From assembly GCA_020342235.1 (NCBI GenBank), contig CP073215.1, forward strand, positions 1,550,001-1,614,000: a stretch of DNA of 64,000 nucleotides, read 5' to 3'. Each line of letters opens with the position of its first letter. Positions within the stretch are counted from its first letter, which is position 1. Origin of the DNA: Saccharomycopsis phalli. Taxonomy: Eukaryota > Ascomycota > Saccharomycetes > Ascoideales > Saccharomycopsidaceae. The notes beneath the pieces are model-generated. The model was not told where the DNA came from and ran no database searches. It worked only from the letters and a program-made list of their open reading frames with translations. The position numbers and the translations under genes are program-made. Below are positions 37,386 to 48,327 of the stretch, piece after piece.

Positions 37386-40199
37386 TTATAAGACAATCGT
37401 CCAGTCTTGGCCAATGCTGACATTTGGATTTCTGATAGTGAAACTGTTACCATTCTTGTCAATAACTTCAGCGCTGGTAGTAGCGCCTCCTTGCTTCACA
37501 GTAACACTTTCTTCAGAGATGGTAGCACCAATGATAATTATCTTGTTAACCTTCACTTTCTCCAAGAACTTGCTTAAGTTGCTGCTGCCGTTCACCTTCG
37601 AAGTGAATTCTCTACTGTCAAACTCAAAGTTAACGTAGACGTACTCGCCATTTTTGTAATTGTATGACTCAAAGTCATCAATGTACAAACTGCCCTTGGC
37701 GTTTCCAGATTCATCAACAGCCACAATCAAAGTGTAAGGGTCGTAAACCATCAACTTAGAGGATCTTCTATAACGGTCCTTTCTAGGAACAATATGACCT
37801 CCTCGAATCAAGATAGGAGTTACCTCCAACGGAGCCTCCATTTTGTGATAGCCCTTACCTTGAACCAATTTATGCGAAAAGTACTCATAGTAAGGTTTGT
37901 CATCTGGCAAGTACATGTCGACCGAAGTAGTATCTTTCTCAGTAACTGGTTTAACCAAGAGCCCAGAGTCACCAACAAAAAACTGATCGTCAATGGTGTA
38001 CGATTCCTCGTTGTCTGGATGAGAGTAGATCAATGGTGTAAGTACTGGTGAATTATTGACAGATGAGTGGTAGAAACTGGTATAAAAGACAGGAAGCAAT
38101 GCGTATCTCAATCTAATGGCATCTTTCATAATTGGAGTGTATATTCCACCAGCGACATATGGCTCACGTCTCTTGGAGTCAATGTGAGCATGTGCGCGCA
38201 TAAATGGATACCAGATTGCAGCTTGGTACCACCGAGTTAACAACTCAGGCGAAGGATTACCAAAGAAACCACCAATGTCAGCACCAGAAAATGGCATTCC
38301 AGCAACTTGCTGAGTCAAAATCATTGGGAATGCAGCCTTGAGATATTCCCACTTAGAGGTGTTGTCTCCAGTCCACATTGCAGCACTTCTTTGAGAGCCA
38401 GCGTAATACGCCCGGGTTAAGACAAACGGTCTTTTGTTAACGTACCGTTGCTTCAAAGCGTCGTAAGTTGCATCGTGGAAAGTCAACCCGTAAATGTTAT
38501 GGAGGGACCGATGCTCCCACTTTCCATAGTGAATAATGTCCTTTGGAGCAGTGGTCTCTGGCCCAGAAAACACAGACGGCTCACTCATGTCGTTCCAGAT
38601 ATGCAAGTTAGTTTCATCTGCTGAAAAGTCGGTGTTGTTTGCAAAGAGTGTGCTCCAGTAAGCCTTCGACTTTGGGTTGAAAGTATCAATCCAAATAGAC
38701 TCACCTGGCCAACAGTGTCCTTTGTATGCATCTTCGTTGTCACTGTTCTTGATAGCCAAACCCTGCTTTGTCACTGCGTTGGAAACCTCATAGTCGACCT
38801 TAAGATGTGGATCGATAATAGCGACCAAGTTTCTTCCAGTCTCGCCCAACTTGCGGTTCATTTCCACATGGTCATCAAAAGCACCCTTTTTCCAGGTAAA
38901 ATATCTTTTTCCAATGGTATACTCAACATCTAACCAAATGACATCGTAAGGAATTTCATGCTTGTCAAACTGCTCATGGACATCCAAAACATCTTCAACA
39001 TCATTATAGTTCCATCGGCATTGGTGGTAACCTAAAGAAAACAACTGTGGGAGTTCAGTATTACCACTCAACTCACCGTACTTCTTGTTGACTTCCAGAG
39101 GGGTCTTACCAAGGAAAACAATAAAGTCAATGACACCAGTCTCAGACATCCAGTGGGTATTGATCTTTTTGTCGACTTTGCTCAAGACTTGTTGGTCACC
39201 AGATTCCTTGCTGGTGCCTTGTTTGCTAATGTCAATATAAGTATCACCGCCATTTAACCAAAAGAAACCAGCGGTCAACAGCTTCTTGTGAGCAAGCAAA
39301 AACGGAATAGAACCGTACATTGGAAGCTCGCTATTAGTCTCGTACTCGAAAATATCAACATTAAACAATCGGTAAGGGTCAGAAGATGTCGTGTCCTTCA
39401 ATGAAAAGCTGTCTGCATGTTCTGGTATACCATAGACATGATCATACTCATTGAAGCTAACATCAATAGCGACCGACTCCGGTCCAAAAGGCATCTTGTC
39501 CCCACTTGAATCTTTAAATGAATCACCGAAAGAATCAAAATCAACTTCTTCCGGCAAAAGATTAGCCTCCTCGGTGTCCTTTGCCCGCCAGTGCTCCACG
39601 TTCAAGAATTGCTTGTCGTTTAAGACAATTTCAGGAACTCCGCGGTATAAAATTGTGATCTTGATCGTGTTCAAATCAATTCGAGCCTCATACTCTCCTT
39701 CTTCACCGTAGACCACAGACAAGTATCGTCCGCCAGCAGTAGTGACAACATTCTTTTGAAAGTTGGCATTGTCTGATTTCTCAGGTTCTCCTTTCAATGC
39801 ATACTTCCATGCTTCATTATATCTCTGAGTTTTTAGTCTCTTATTTTCAAGCTTCATTTCGGTTGGCTGAAGTCTCTCCTGCTCATCTACTCGGAATCTG
39901 ATCTTGTCCCCTTTGAGTACATTGAAGACAAATGGCAATTCAATCTTCTTCTCACTTTTGGCCAATTTTTTAACAATAGTACCCTTGACTTCCGCATTCT
40001 CAGGGAAAAATTTCAAGGTGTCTTCGTCAATGGCATACCACGATTCATAATTCGCCTTGGATGCTACTTCCTTCGCATAATGTCTGTTTCGATGACAAAA
40101 CCCATTTTGATCACAAGTTTTGAATAACTCCCTCTTAACCGCAGAACTAACATCTACAAGTGCCACTAGCAAAATTATAGATGAAATTCCAAACCTCAT
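37386..40199 (-). CDS. ROT2: Glucosidase II catalytic alpha subunit
   Basis: GH31 glycosidase in the ER lumen that trims glucose from N-glycans for the folding cycle and wall synthesis. It is 937 residues from the ATG at 40199 (yeast 954); the longer frame begins with TTG. A signal peptide covers ~1-19 (MRFGISSIILLVALVDVSS). An N-terminal GH31 beta-domain leads to the TIM barrel with YDVIWLDVEYTIGKRYFTW and the catalytic nucleophile motif WNDMSEPSVF near residue 540, plus GADIGGFFGN. There is no retention motif, as expected, since the beta subunit Gtb1 retains it. It is divergent from SNU13. Confidence 0.95.
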   Translation of the reverse strand: MRFGISSIILLVALVDVSSAVKRELFKTCDQNGFCHRNRHYAKEVASKANYESWYAIDEDTLKFFPENAEVKGTIVKKLAKSEKKIELPFVFNVLKGDKIRFRVDEQERLQPTEMKLENKRLKTQRYNEAWKYALKGEPEKSDNANFQKNVVTTAGGRYLSVVYGEEGEYEARIDLNTIKITILYRGVPEIVLNDKQFLNVEHWRAKDTEEANLLPEEVDFDSFGDSFKDSSGDKMPFGPESVAIDVSFNEYDHVYGIPEHADSFSLKDTTSSDPYRLFNVDIFEYETNSELPMYGSIPFLLAHKKLLTAGFFWLNGGDTYIDISKQGTSKESGDQQVLSKVDKKINTHWMSETGVIDFIVFLGKTPLEVNKKYGELSGNTELPQLFSLGYHQCRWNYNDVEDVLDVHEQFDKHEIPYDVIWLDVEYTIGKRYFTWKKGAFDDHVEMNRKLGETGRNLVAIIDPHLKVDYEVSNAVTKQGLAIKNSDNEDAYKGHCWPGESIWIDTFNPKSKAYWSTLFANNTDFSADETNLHIWNDMSEPSVFSGPETTAPKDIIHYGKWEHRSLHNIYGLTFHDATYDALKQRYVNKRPFVLTRAYYAGSQRSAAMWTGDNTSKWEYLKAAFPMILTQQVAGMPFSGADIGGFFGNPSPELLTRWYQAAIWYPFMRAHAHIDSKRREPYVAGGIYTPIMKDAIRLRYALLPVFYTSFYHSSVNNSPVLTPLIYSHPDNEESYTIDDQFFVGDSGLLVKPVTEKDTTSVDMYLPDDKPYYEYFSHKLVQGKGYHKMEAPLEVTPILIRGGHIVPRKDRYRRSSKLMVYDPYTLIVAVDESGNAKGSLYIDDFESYNYKNGEYVYVNFEFDSREFTSKVNGSSNLSKFLEKVKVNKIIIIGATISEESVTVKQGGATTSAEVIDKNGNSFTIRNPNVSIGQDWTIVL

Positions 40200-40669
40200 C
40201 CTAATGCTTACTCCAGGGTCTGTCAAGTCCTCCTTTTTCTACAGTTGGCATATACGCGGTTATGTGCCCGGTACATTCGATTGCTGTTTCCGTAGTGAAT
40301 GTGTTTTGTTATATTAATCCACTGGGTTTTATCGACCAGTAACTGTATCAAAGGATTTAATATTTCCAAAGGTCAGCTATTCAAAAAAGTCAATAGAAGG
40401 TTTCCGCTTAAGTCACAAGCATTACTGATAGTGAGATCAAATTAAACCCAATCAATAATTTGGTACTTAGTAACCAACAAGTAAACCCCTGATAATAATA
40501 TCTAAATAAATAATCTACATCTCTAGACAATAGTTCTTAATCAAAGCCTAGAATGCATTACAAGTAGGAGAGACAAATATCATGCCGGGTAACATTTTCC
40601 ATCTCATTTCAAAAATTTTTTTTCCACACCTCGATTAGGCGAGCTATTGCAAGGAACCTAAACATAAAA
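40200..40669. other. Intergenic: divergent ROT2/SNU13 promoter
   Basis: 470 bases, AT-rich. A T-tract near 40616 lies just 5' of SNU13. I see no RNA gene. Confidence 0.5.
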
Positions 40670-41050
40670 ATGTCTGCACCAAACCCAAAAGCTTTTCCAT
40701 TGGCTGAATCAGCATTGAGTCAACAAATCTTGGATGTTGTTCAACAAGCTCAAAACTTGAGACAATTAAAGAAAGGTGCTAACGAGGCTACCAAGACCTT
40801 GAACAGAGGTATCTCGGAATTCATCATTATGGCTGCTGATGCTGAGCCAATTGAGATTTTGTTACATTTGCCTCTCCTTTGTGAAGATAAGAATGTTCCA
40901 TATGTTTTTGTTCCATCAAAGACTGCATTGGGAAGAGCTTGTGGTGTTTCTAGACCAGTTATTGCTGCTTCTGTTACCACCAACGACAGCTCCCCAATAA
41001 AGACACAAATTTATTCTATCAAAGACAAAATCGAGACTCTCTTAATTTAA
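40670..41050 (+). CDS. SNU13: Snu13/15.5K kink-turn RNA-binding protein
   Basis: L7Ae-family protein of the U4/U6.U5 tri-snRNP and of C/D snoRNPs; it binds K-turns in U4, U14 and U3. It is 126 residues, the same as yeast. Blocks are [44 protein letters not shown] and [13 protein letters not shown]. Codon choice is biased. It is convergent with the following gene, with only 24 bases between stops. Confidence 0.98.
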   Translation: MSAPNPKAFPLAESALSQQILDVVQQAQNLRQLKKGANEATKTLNRGISEFIIMAADAEPIEILLHLPLLCEDKNVPYVFVPSKTALGRACGVSRPVIAASVTTNDSSPIKTQIYSIKDKIETLLI

Positions 41051-41074
41051 GTTACTTATAGAGTTTTAATTCAT

Positions 41075-44000
41075 TCATATATCTAATGTAGCCTTTACTA
41101 CCTCCTGAAGCTTTATGCTTTGGTCAGAGATCCATCTGCTGCAATCTATTAATGAAAGCATCGGCATATGCATTTTAGTCTTTGGTTCTCTGCTTGAACT
41201 ATCACCAGGTATGGTATTATTTGCCATAATCTTTTCGGTAAGAGCTTTTATTTTTGCAGCTTCATCAACATCTCTAATATAGCTCAAAATGGAGATTCCG
41301 CCGTGAAGAGAGCCAATAAGTGCAAGAGGAATGATATAATCATACGTAGTAACTTCTTTGTCACTCTTCAGAGGTGTGGGCAACTCCATTTTTTCTTTTA
41401 TTTCCTCTAATGTGATAGGGAAACTTCTAGGTAATTTGGTTAGCACGCTCACATTGTCAAAAAAATCAAAACCTCCAATTTTACCTTCATTGCCTTGCAC
41501 AAATAAATTATCACAATGACCAGAAATAATCAGGATATCTGAATTTAATTCAATAAATTTTTTAGTAGGAGTTGCATTTGCAAGATACTTGATGCTATCA
41601 ATTAATACTGCCAACTCCATTTCATAGTCTTCATATTTGTTTGCTAGGGCATAATCACTTACTGTATATGCTTGATTTGAATCACCTTGTACTTTTTTTC
41701 TGGTAAAAGAAATATTAAACTTTATGGGTCCCTTTATAATATCTGTTAGAACGATAGAATTTCCCTCAATGAAAATTGAGCTAGTATAGTTCAATGCAAT
41801 TTTTCTCTCAAATATTCTAGTAATGTAAAACTTCTTTTCAGAGGGTCTGTAGTTGATTCTAAATAACCCAGTTTCGTCACCAGTGGTTAAAAAAGTTCGA
41901 TAGCCAAAATTCTTAAGCGAATGATGCCTTGAGTTAATCCCAAATGACTCTCCCCGTGTTATAGAATTTTTGGTAAACCTGAATAAAGTAATTTGATTCA
42001 ATGGCGTCCAAGTATCATCTTGATTCCGTTCGGATTTGCAAGATAATACAACTAACATGTTCATGAGCATTTTCTGCAACAAAATTGATGTTCTGTCTTC
42101 AAATTCGTTAATAGATGTGGTGTTCAAGCGGTTATAGTTAGTGTATTCAATGTCAAAAACAGTTTCAGCTTCTAAAAGCAAGGAAAAGTTGACTTCGAAA
42201 CTCCCCAACTGTACAATATAAAGCCTACTATCAATGCCATCGCCTACCTTTTCATTTGTTGCAATTATGAAAAGGTGAAATCTCAGAATATAAAGAGCTT
42301 TCCTGATCAAACCAGGGAAGTCTAAAGTACGACTGAGAGTGCTAAAAGTAAACTCTCTAAATAATTGTGAATCAACTTCATAATAGTGAGAGTGTATTAT
42401 TCTCTTGTTTCCCTGAAATAAAGCACCATCAATTGAATCGTCATACTTACCTTTTATAGTATTAGATACTTTGCAACCTTCATGTGGGTGTAACTTGAAA
42501 GTGCTTAAATAATTTCCTCCACCCACAAGAAATACATCCATATCTGAATTATAGTATTCACCGATGACTTTGGCAGGGCCATCAATTCGACCAATAGAAT
42601 ACCGAAGATGAGGGTACATCTCTATAAGCAAGAGAAAAGTACTATTCTCGCACTGACAATAAACTGAATTCTCTATTAGGGAAGACTGATGAATACTAAT
42701 TAAAGGCTCTGAAATCGATATTTTCAATAAATTATTCATCTGCTTCAGCAAAATAGTAACCGAACCTTCAACATCAAGAACCAATATAACTGGCTCCAGA
42801 GAACTTGAAACTAAGCAGACGTCTTCAATAGGAATTTCAAATTTAACTTCTACCAAATGGATGACTTTATCTCGGTTTATGATAAAGTATGCCAAATCTC
42901 CAGAATCAGTAGCGATGAGCCAATAATGATTTCTCATTTTTATATAACTCGACGCAACTACTGTAGAATAATTTGCCTTTAACGCGACATTGATGCCATT
43001 TGATAGAGTTTTTTCGTTAAGATTATAAACTGCAAAATTGTATCCACTGGACTTCAAAAGATACAAACAATTGCTGCCCAGGAAGTAGGTGGCCACAACA
43101 ATACTATTCTTTATCATTCCCCTAAAGTCGAAAATGGTGAGATAGCTTTCCGTTTCAATAATATATTCAAAAATATTATTATCTGACAAGAAGTATAACT
43201 TATCGTTCACCACATAAAGCTCGGTCAATTTTTTAATAATTGGACTTGGACTGATGCATATCACATCTCTTCTGATTCCTGATTTATCAACAAGTAAAAC
43301 CTCTAACTTGGATTCATAGTAATGAAATAAGTACAAGTTATCTAAAATGCTTTTTAGCCACACCTTTCCTAGCTGCTGAGAAATTTTTTCTTCTAAGACA
43401 CATTTGACACCATTTGTAACTTCTTCAAAGCCGCTGGTAAAAAAATTACCTTTAGATATGTATATATTGCTATTAGTGGACTGTGATGGTATATTCTCTT
43501 CTGATACTCCTGCCAGAACAACTTCAATATCCGTTATGGACTCACTCGAATAAATTCCCTCATAGCACTTGCTAGCATCAGTGTCAGATCCAAGCATATT
43601 GGCATGTATAATCTTTGTATAATTATTAGCCAAAAGCATAAATTTATCATTATTCAAATGGAGAATAGCAATGACTTGTTCAATACCATCAAGTACTACT
43701 TTAAAATCCCCCTCCACTGAGGATTGGACATAAAGATTATTATTGGCAGAAGCCAATATAGTGCTTTCTCCATTGGAACTAATCACACAGTCAGTTGTTA
43801 CAAAGTCTAGTTTGTTGGTTTGAATGGGCTCTTTGGAGTGGAAGCTTTCTAAAAATGATATTGGGTAATAAAACTGACTATGTTTACTGAATATAATAAC
43901 ACCCTCACTGGTTATAACTAATCTTTGGGGAACAATGTGAGAGATGTCATACGTCTTTAAGGTAGGCGGAACTGACAGACAGTTGTAAATGGTTATTAAG

Positions 44001-44509
44001 TCTTTTTTGTTTCCTACCGCCCAGTCTATTATGTAGCTCTTGTGGTTGTATGTAATAATGTTCAGTTGAACAATTCTATTCTCAGTGGATTCTATGTGTT
44101 TTATTTTTCCAAAGAACTCTTGGTTCTTTGTTAGTTTAATTAATTGATATTGTCCCACATGTGAATGTATTAATAAATAGTTGTGACCAACGTCGATACT
44201 AGGGTACGGCGACCTAGGTAAGGAGCTCTTGATTTGAAGCTCTTTTATTAGTCGTAGTTTTTCCTTTTCATACTTCAATACCATTAAATTAAATGATTTT
44301 GTTAACACAATGATATGACCCTCATCTTTATATGCGATGTCCAATATTTTATCTCCAATATGAATTTCGCTTTCTTGGCCAGTTTCAAGGTTCCTTAAAC
44401 ACAAGGCGTCAACTTTGGCTAGGACTAGATATATGTTTTGGTCTAGGGCGAAACATCGTGTTTTTCTAATCAGATCGGCATTTCTAAATGTTGTCAAGAG
44501 AAATGACAT
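41075..44509 (-). CDS. DDB1/CPSF-A-family beta-propeller protein, probably Mms1-like
   Basis: 1144 residues from the ATG at 44509 (the longer frame starts with GTG). The pattern of short beta repeats, with RKTRCFALDQNIYLVLAKVDALCL near the start and GYRTFLTTGDETGLFRINYRP and IPLALIGSLHGGISIL late, fits the triple-propeller DDB1/CPSF-A fold. It is too divergent for Rse1 or Cft1, which stay well conserved. Yeast Mms1, the DDB1-like adaptor of the Rtt101 cullin ligase in replication repair, is the best guess. A structure or profile search would settle this. It shares a 110-base divergent promoter with FMP46. Confidence 0.7.
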   Translation of the reverse strand: MSFLLTTFRNADLIRKTRCFALDQNIYLVLAKVDALCLRNLETGQESEIHIGDKILDIAYKDEGHIIVLTKSFNLMVLKYEKEKLRLIKELQIKSSLPRSPYPSIDVGHNYLLIHSHVGQYQLIKLTKNQEFFGKIKHIESTENRIVQLNIITYNHKSYIIDWAVGNKKDLITIYNCLSVPPTLKTYDISHIVPQRLVITSEGVIIFSKHSQFYYPISFLESFHSKEPIQTNKLDFVTTDCVISSNGESTILASANNNLYVQSSVEGDFKVVLDGIEQVIAILHLNNDKFMLLANNYTKIIHANMLGSDTDASKCYEGIYSSESITDIEVVLAGVSEENIPSQSTNSNIYISKGNFFTSGFEEVTNGVKCVLEEKISQQLGKVWLKSILDNLYLFHYYESKLEVLLVDKSGIRRDVICISPSPIIKKLTELYVVNDKLYFLSDNNIFEYIIETESYLTIFDFRGMIKNSIVVATYFLGSNCLYLLKSSGYNFAVYNLNEKTLSNGINVALKANYSTVVASSYIKMRNHYWLIATDSGDLAYFIINRDKVIHLVEVKFEIPIEDVCLVSSSLEPVILVLDVEGSVTILLKQMNNLLKISISEPLISIHQSSLIENSVYCQCENSTFLLLIEMYPHLRYSIGRIDGPAKVIGEYYNSDMDVFLVGGGNYLSTFKLHPHEGCKVSNTIKGKYDDSIDGALFQGNKRIIHSHYYEVDSQLFREFTFSTLSRTLDFPGLIRKALYILRFHLFIIATNEKVGDGIDSRLYIVQLGSFEVNFSLLLEAETVFDIEYTNYNRLNTTSINEFEDRTSILLQKMLMNMLVVLSCKSERNQDDTWTPLNQITLFRFTKNSITRGESFGINSRHHSLKNFGYRTFLTTGDETGLFRINYRPSEKKFYITRIFERKIALNYTSSIFIEGNSIVLTDIIKGPIKFNISFTRKKVQGDSNQAYTVSDYALANKYEDYEMELAVLIDSIKYLANATPTKKFIELNSDILIISGHCDNLFVQGNEGKIGGFDFFDNVSVLTKLPRSFPITLEEIKEKMELPTPLKSDKEVTTYDYIIPLALIGSLHGGISILSYIRDVDEAAKIKALTEKIMANNTIPGDSSSREPKTKMHMPMLSLIDCSRWISDQSIKLQEVVKATLDI

Positions 44510-44619
44510 TGTCAGTTTACCATACAAATAAAGACATCTGCAGGCCACTACCACTAAACCGGGTAATCATGCAGTTCCGTATATATAGATACCCTCATCT
44601 CATAATCCGAGCAATCAAC

Positions 44620-45210
44620 ATGTCATTGTTTAAAACATTACAGTCTATGCCTGGAGTGATTACTATTTTGTAAGTACTAATAAAATATTTAAAGTGACAT
44701 TTGTCTAATAATAGCCACTCGCCTGCGAGTAGTAATTCTGTAAAGGCATTGAAGTTATTGAATTCACACCAAGTGGACCCAAACAATAAGGACCCAAGCA
44801 AGTCTTGGTTTTCAAAATTCTTCAGTTTAGGGGATAATTCAGCTGGGAAATCTACTGAGGAGTTGGACAAGATATTAAATAGAGATGGAGATGCGGTTAA
44901 AGTCAATAATGATTTTAAGCATGCTAAATACTACATTGATATCCAAACTAAGTTCCCTACCGTCCAGCAATTTAAATTGATTCAAGACTACTCCAAAGAA
45001 TCACCGGCAAATTTGGAGGTCTTTAAGACAGTGTTCCCTAAGTTTGCACAGGGTGCCCCCGAAAATATCAACTTCAAAGACTTGGCATTGAAGCCATTGG
45101 GACAACTAGAGGGTGGGTTATTTATTCTGCCCTTGGTTGTTGACTGGTCTAAAAGAGTAATTGCTCATGATTCGAAGGGAGTTACTGAGATAAGCGATCA
45201 ATACAAATGA
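44620..45210 (+). CDS. FMP46: Fmp46-like mitochondrial thioredoxin-fold protein, DUF1687 (spliced)
   Basis: Putative mitochondrial redox protein. The coding sequence joins 44620-44669 to 44715-45210, 181 residues. The joined start reads MSLFKTLQSMPGVITIFHS, close to yeast Fmp46 MSFWKTLQ...ISLF. Other matches are ALKLLNS, YYIDIQTKFPTVQQFKLI and the end LPLVVDWSKRVI. The protein is longer than yeast Fmp46 (133), through a Ser/Asn/Lys insert at ~35-75. Without exon 1 the frame has no ATG and would miss the first beta strand. Function is not established. Confidence 0.85.
44670..44714 (+). other. Intron of FMP46
   Basis: 45 bases, GTAAGT to AATAG, with GTCTAAT five bases before the exon (TTTTTG-like tract absent). 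Phase 2. Another TACTAAT lies right after the 5' site, too close to serve as the branch point. Confidence 0.85.
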
Positions 45211-45570
45211 ACGTTTATCTATGTAGCTACTAATACTATTCCACAGCCAAACTTTATAGGAATGTATAGTTTACTATGAGTAATACTTTAGTAATTACCT
45301 TTAAGTGGTGCCGTATCTTTATTTGTACCCTTTTATGTTTTCACGTCACATGAATCATACCTGAAATACATCGCCCCGCTGCAACGGTTCACAAACTATA
45401 CGTCTTTTTAATACAGCCCCCAACTCCCCCTCAATTTGTGCAATCTGGCAAATACAAATGATTTAGTGACAAAGTCGTCGCATAAAATTTCTCGGATTTA
45501 TTTATTCATTTGGCTTGTGCTATTTTTCTGTTAATTTCTCAACGGTCTTTTCTGACTGAGGCCTTTGAAT
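45211..45570. other. Intergenic: HUL4 promoter
   Basis: 360 bases between FMP46 and HUL4, same strand. No gene or repeat seen. Confidence 0.45.
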
Positions 45571-48327
45571 ATGAGTACCGGCTTAGATACTAGGAGCCTC
45601 CGCCCCAATGACATGCCGTCTACAAAAACACCGAGAACTCCGAGCCAAGCAAAACAAAAGCAGAAACTCAATTCTTCTAACGGCTGGTCTTTGATCTCTT
45701 CTTTCCTTCCGAATTCTATTTCTGGTGGCGAAGCTACAAACAGCGAATTATCTCCTACATCATCCATGTCTTCTGCTTCTGTCCACTCCGTGGAAACCGA
45801 ATTTATTTTAGATTCGTGCAAATGCTGTGGAAAACTAATTAAATACCCTTCAAACATTCAAAAGTATAGTTGTGCTTTTTGTCATACCAATTTTACCACT
45901 CATAATTACGATCATAATACTCCCTGGCATGCTCTGAAGCACGAAAGCAAAGCATTTGAGTCCATTAGTTTTAGTTCGATCAAACAGATTGCTGATAGTT
46001 GCTATAGTTTATTTCTATCAGAATCAAAGGAATCAAAAATGATGGCCCAGAAGAGATTTGCTCCGTTGGAAGAATACCTATACACAGCATTCAGTGACGC
46101 TAGGTGCCTAAACAATTCATTTTCATCAAATACCCTGATTAGTGGTCACTTTAAATTAGACTTTAGGCAGGTCCAGGAGTCTTATAAGTTATTGCTTTCA
46201 TTACCAATAAAGCGACCCTTCTTTGTGCTACTTACCGCAGTTAACAAGCTTCTTCATAATCCACCAATCCTTGACTCCCCTGAAAACCTAAATTGGTTGT
46301 TGGTATTATTTGAGCTACCTACATTACCTTTCTGTTTGCATTTTAACAAGCCTCCTATTTCAAATACACCAAGTGGGAGAGTTCCCCCTCATGTATTGTT
46401 CTTTGAAGCAAAAGAGGTGAGGGCAATAAGTTATAGAATCATCGAGAAATTGATTGGTTTCTTTGCGAACCTCAACCTTGATTGTATTAAATACTTAATA
46501 AAGCGTTTATCTAAAATTTTGGATATCGACTTTAAAAGAAAAGTGGACTTAATTAACCTATACATCACGTTTCATTTAAGAGGCATAATCAATAAGAATA
46601 ACTTGGGAAATAGTAGCATCCCAAACGTAAGATGTGCTTCAGAAACCACCACATCTGAGATGCTGGAATTCAAGTGTTCTGATGAATCGCAATCCAGGTC
46701 TGAATCAGCGAGTCAATCTCAATCACTGCTCAACTTAACGAGTGGCTGGTTAGATGGTAAAAAGAAATCCAAAAAGAATAGCAAGATCAAGCTTAAGTTA
46801 AATCTATATGGCTATGATTGGCGTCTTAAAACTGCAGTCACGTTGTTGTCGTTTTTCTATCAGGCGAATCGGTCTATCAAGTCAGATATAAAATGCGACA
46901 ATTCACTATTCTATAATAGTTTGGTGGACTTCATAAACGTCAAACAAGACTTTGACGCTTGGCAGAATTTGGCGGGAAAGAAATCAACTACAAAGACAGA
47001 ATTGACTGTAAATGATATGAGTCTATCAGTGAATGATTACTTAACAAGTGCCGTGAGTGCACCACTTCTTCCAGGCGGAATCACGTCTCCTAAGCCAATG
47101 TTCACTTTTTGTCAATTTCCATTCATTTTATCGTTGGCTTCAAAAATATCTATTCTAGAATATGAAGCTAAGAGACAGATGGAAAAGAAGGCAGAAGAAG
47201 CGTTTATTCACGCTATTAATCGCAAAACTATTGTGGAGGTATATTTTAAAGTCCGTGTTCGCAGAAGTGACATTGCGAATGATTCGTTGAGATGCATTAA
47301 AGAAAATCAAAGAGAATTAAAGAAATCTCTAAAGGTTGAATTTGTTGGTGAGCCGGGAGTCGATGCCGGTGGGCTTAAGAAGGAATGGTTTTTACTTCTT
47401 ACGAAACGATTAACTGACCCAGACAGTGGATTATTTTATAACATTCCCGAATCGAATTATTTATGGTTTACGCTTGGCTTGGATTTACAAGACTCTAATG
47501 AGCTTTATTATTTAGTTGGTGTGACACTTGGATTAGCGATGTACAACTCCACTATATTGGAGTTAAAATTTCCGCCGTGTTTATATAAAATTTTGGCGAA
47601 TCAGCCAATCGATTTTGATGATTTTAAACAGCTATTCCCGGATACCGCTGCAAACTTACAAAAGTTAATGGATTATAATGAATCTGATTTTGGGGAATTA
47701 TTTGGTGATCTTACCTTTGAGATTAATTATAAGGATGTTTTTGAGGAAGTATATGTCACTGAGCTTACTTCTGGTGGTTCACAAATCCCTGTCACTTTAA
47801 AGAATAAGCACAGATATGTCAAGAAATATTGGCAATTTTACCTTATAAATGGTATTAAGGATAAAACCGCGAGATTTAAACAAGGATTTGAGAATGTTAT
47901 AAACGGGAATGCATATTCACTTTTCAATTCTCAGGAAATTGAATTGATTCTTTGCGGAAGCGATGAAAGCTCTGGGGGGTATGATATTGATGCATTGCAA
48001 TCAATAACTAAGTATACTGGGTTTGCTGACAGACAAGAGGCAATTAAAGTTCCAGTCATACAGTGGTTCTGGAGTTACTTCAATTCATTAGGCATTTTTC
48101 CCCAGAAAAAGTTAATGCTTTTTATTACTGGGTCTGACAGAATTCCTGCAACTGGAATAGTCAGTATGCACTTCAAAATAACGTTATTGCAAGGAGATTC
48201 TGAGCGACTTCCTGTGGCTCACACTTGTTTTAACGAACTCTGTATATACCAATATAGTTCGCAGGAAAAATTGAATCACAAGTTGAGCGTTGCTATGAAT
48301 GAAAGTCAAGGCTTCGGTATTAAATAA
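45571..48327 (+). CDS. HUL4: HECT-type ubiquitin ligase Hul4
   Basis: E3 ubiquitin ligase, 918 residues (yeast Hul4 892), from the ATG at 45571. The N-terminus is Ser-rich. At ~84-106 four Cys (CKCC...CAFC) may bind zinc. The middle is helical. The HECT domain covers ~560-918, with VEFVGEPGVDAGGLKKEWF and the catalytic Cys (residue 886) in AHTCFNELCIYQY. The last residues ESQGFGIK resemble the HECT C-lobe tail. All expected elements are present. Substrates are unknown. Confidence 0.93.
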   Translation: MSTGLDTRSLRPNDMPSTKTPRTPSQAKQKQKLNSSNGWSLISSFLPNSISGGEATNSELSPTSSMSSASVHSVETEFILDSCKCCGKLIKYPSNIQKYSCAFCHTNFTTHNYDHNTPWHALKHESKAFESISFSSIKQIADSCYSLFLSESKESKMMAQKRFAPLEEYLYTAFSDARCLNNSFSSNTLISGHFKLDFRQVQESYKLLLSLPIKRPFFVLLTAVNKLLHNPPILDSPENLNWLLVLFELPTLPFCLHFNKPPISNTPSGRVPPHVLFFEAKEVRAISYRIIEKLIGFFANLNLDCIKYLIKRLSKILDIDFKRKVDLINLYITFHLRGIINKNNLGNSSIPNVRCASETTTSEMLEFKCSDESQSRSESASQSQSLLNLTSGWLDGKKKSKKNSKIKLKLNLYGYDWRLKTAVTLLSFFYQANRSIKSDIKCDNSLFYNSLVDFINVKQDFDAWQNLAGKKSTTKTELTVNDMSLSVNDYLTSAVSAPLLPGGITSPKPMFTFCQFPFILSLASKISILEYEAKRQMEKKAEEAFIHAINRKTIVEVYFKVRVRRSDIANDSLRCIKENQRELKKSLKVEFVGEPGVDAGGLKKEWFLLLTKRLTDPDSGLFYNIPESNYLWFTLGLDLQDSNELYYLVGVTLGLAMYNSTILELKFPPCLYKILANQPIDFDDFKQLFPDTAANLQKLMDYNESDFGELFGDLTFEINYKDVFEEVYVTELTSGGSQIPVTLKNKHRYVKKYWQFYLINGIKDKTARFKQGFENVINGNAYSLFNSQEIELILCGSDESSGGYDIDALQSITKYTGFADRQEAIKVPVIQWFWSYFNSLGIFPQKKLMLFITGSDRIPATGIVSMHFKITLLQGDSERLPVAHTCFNELCIYQYSSQEKLNHKLSVAMNESQGFGIK

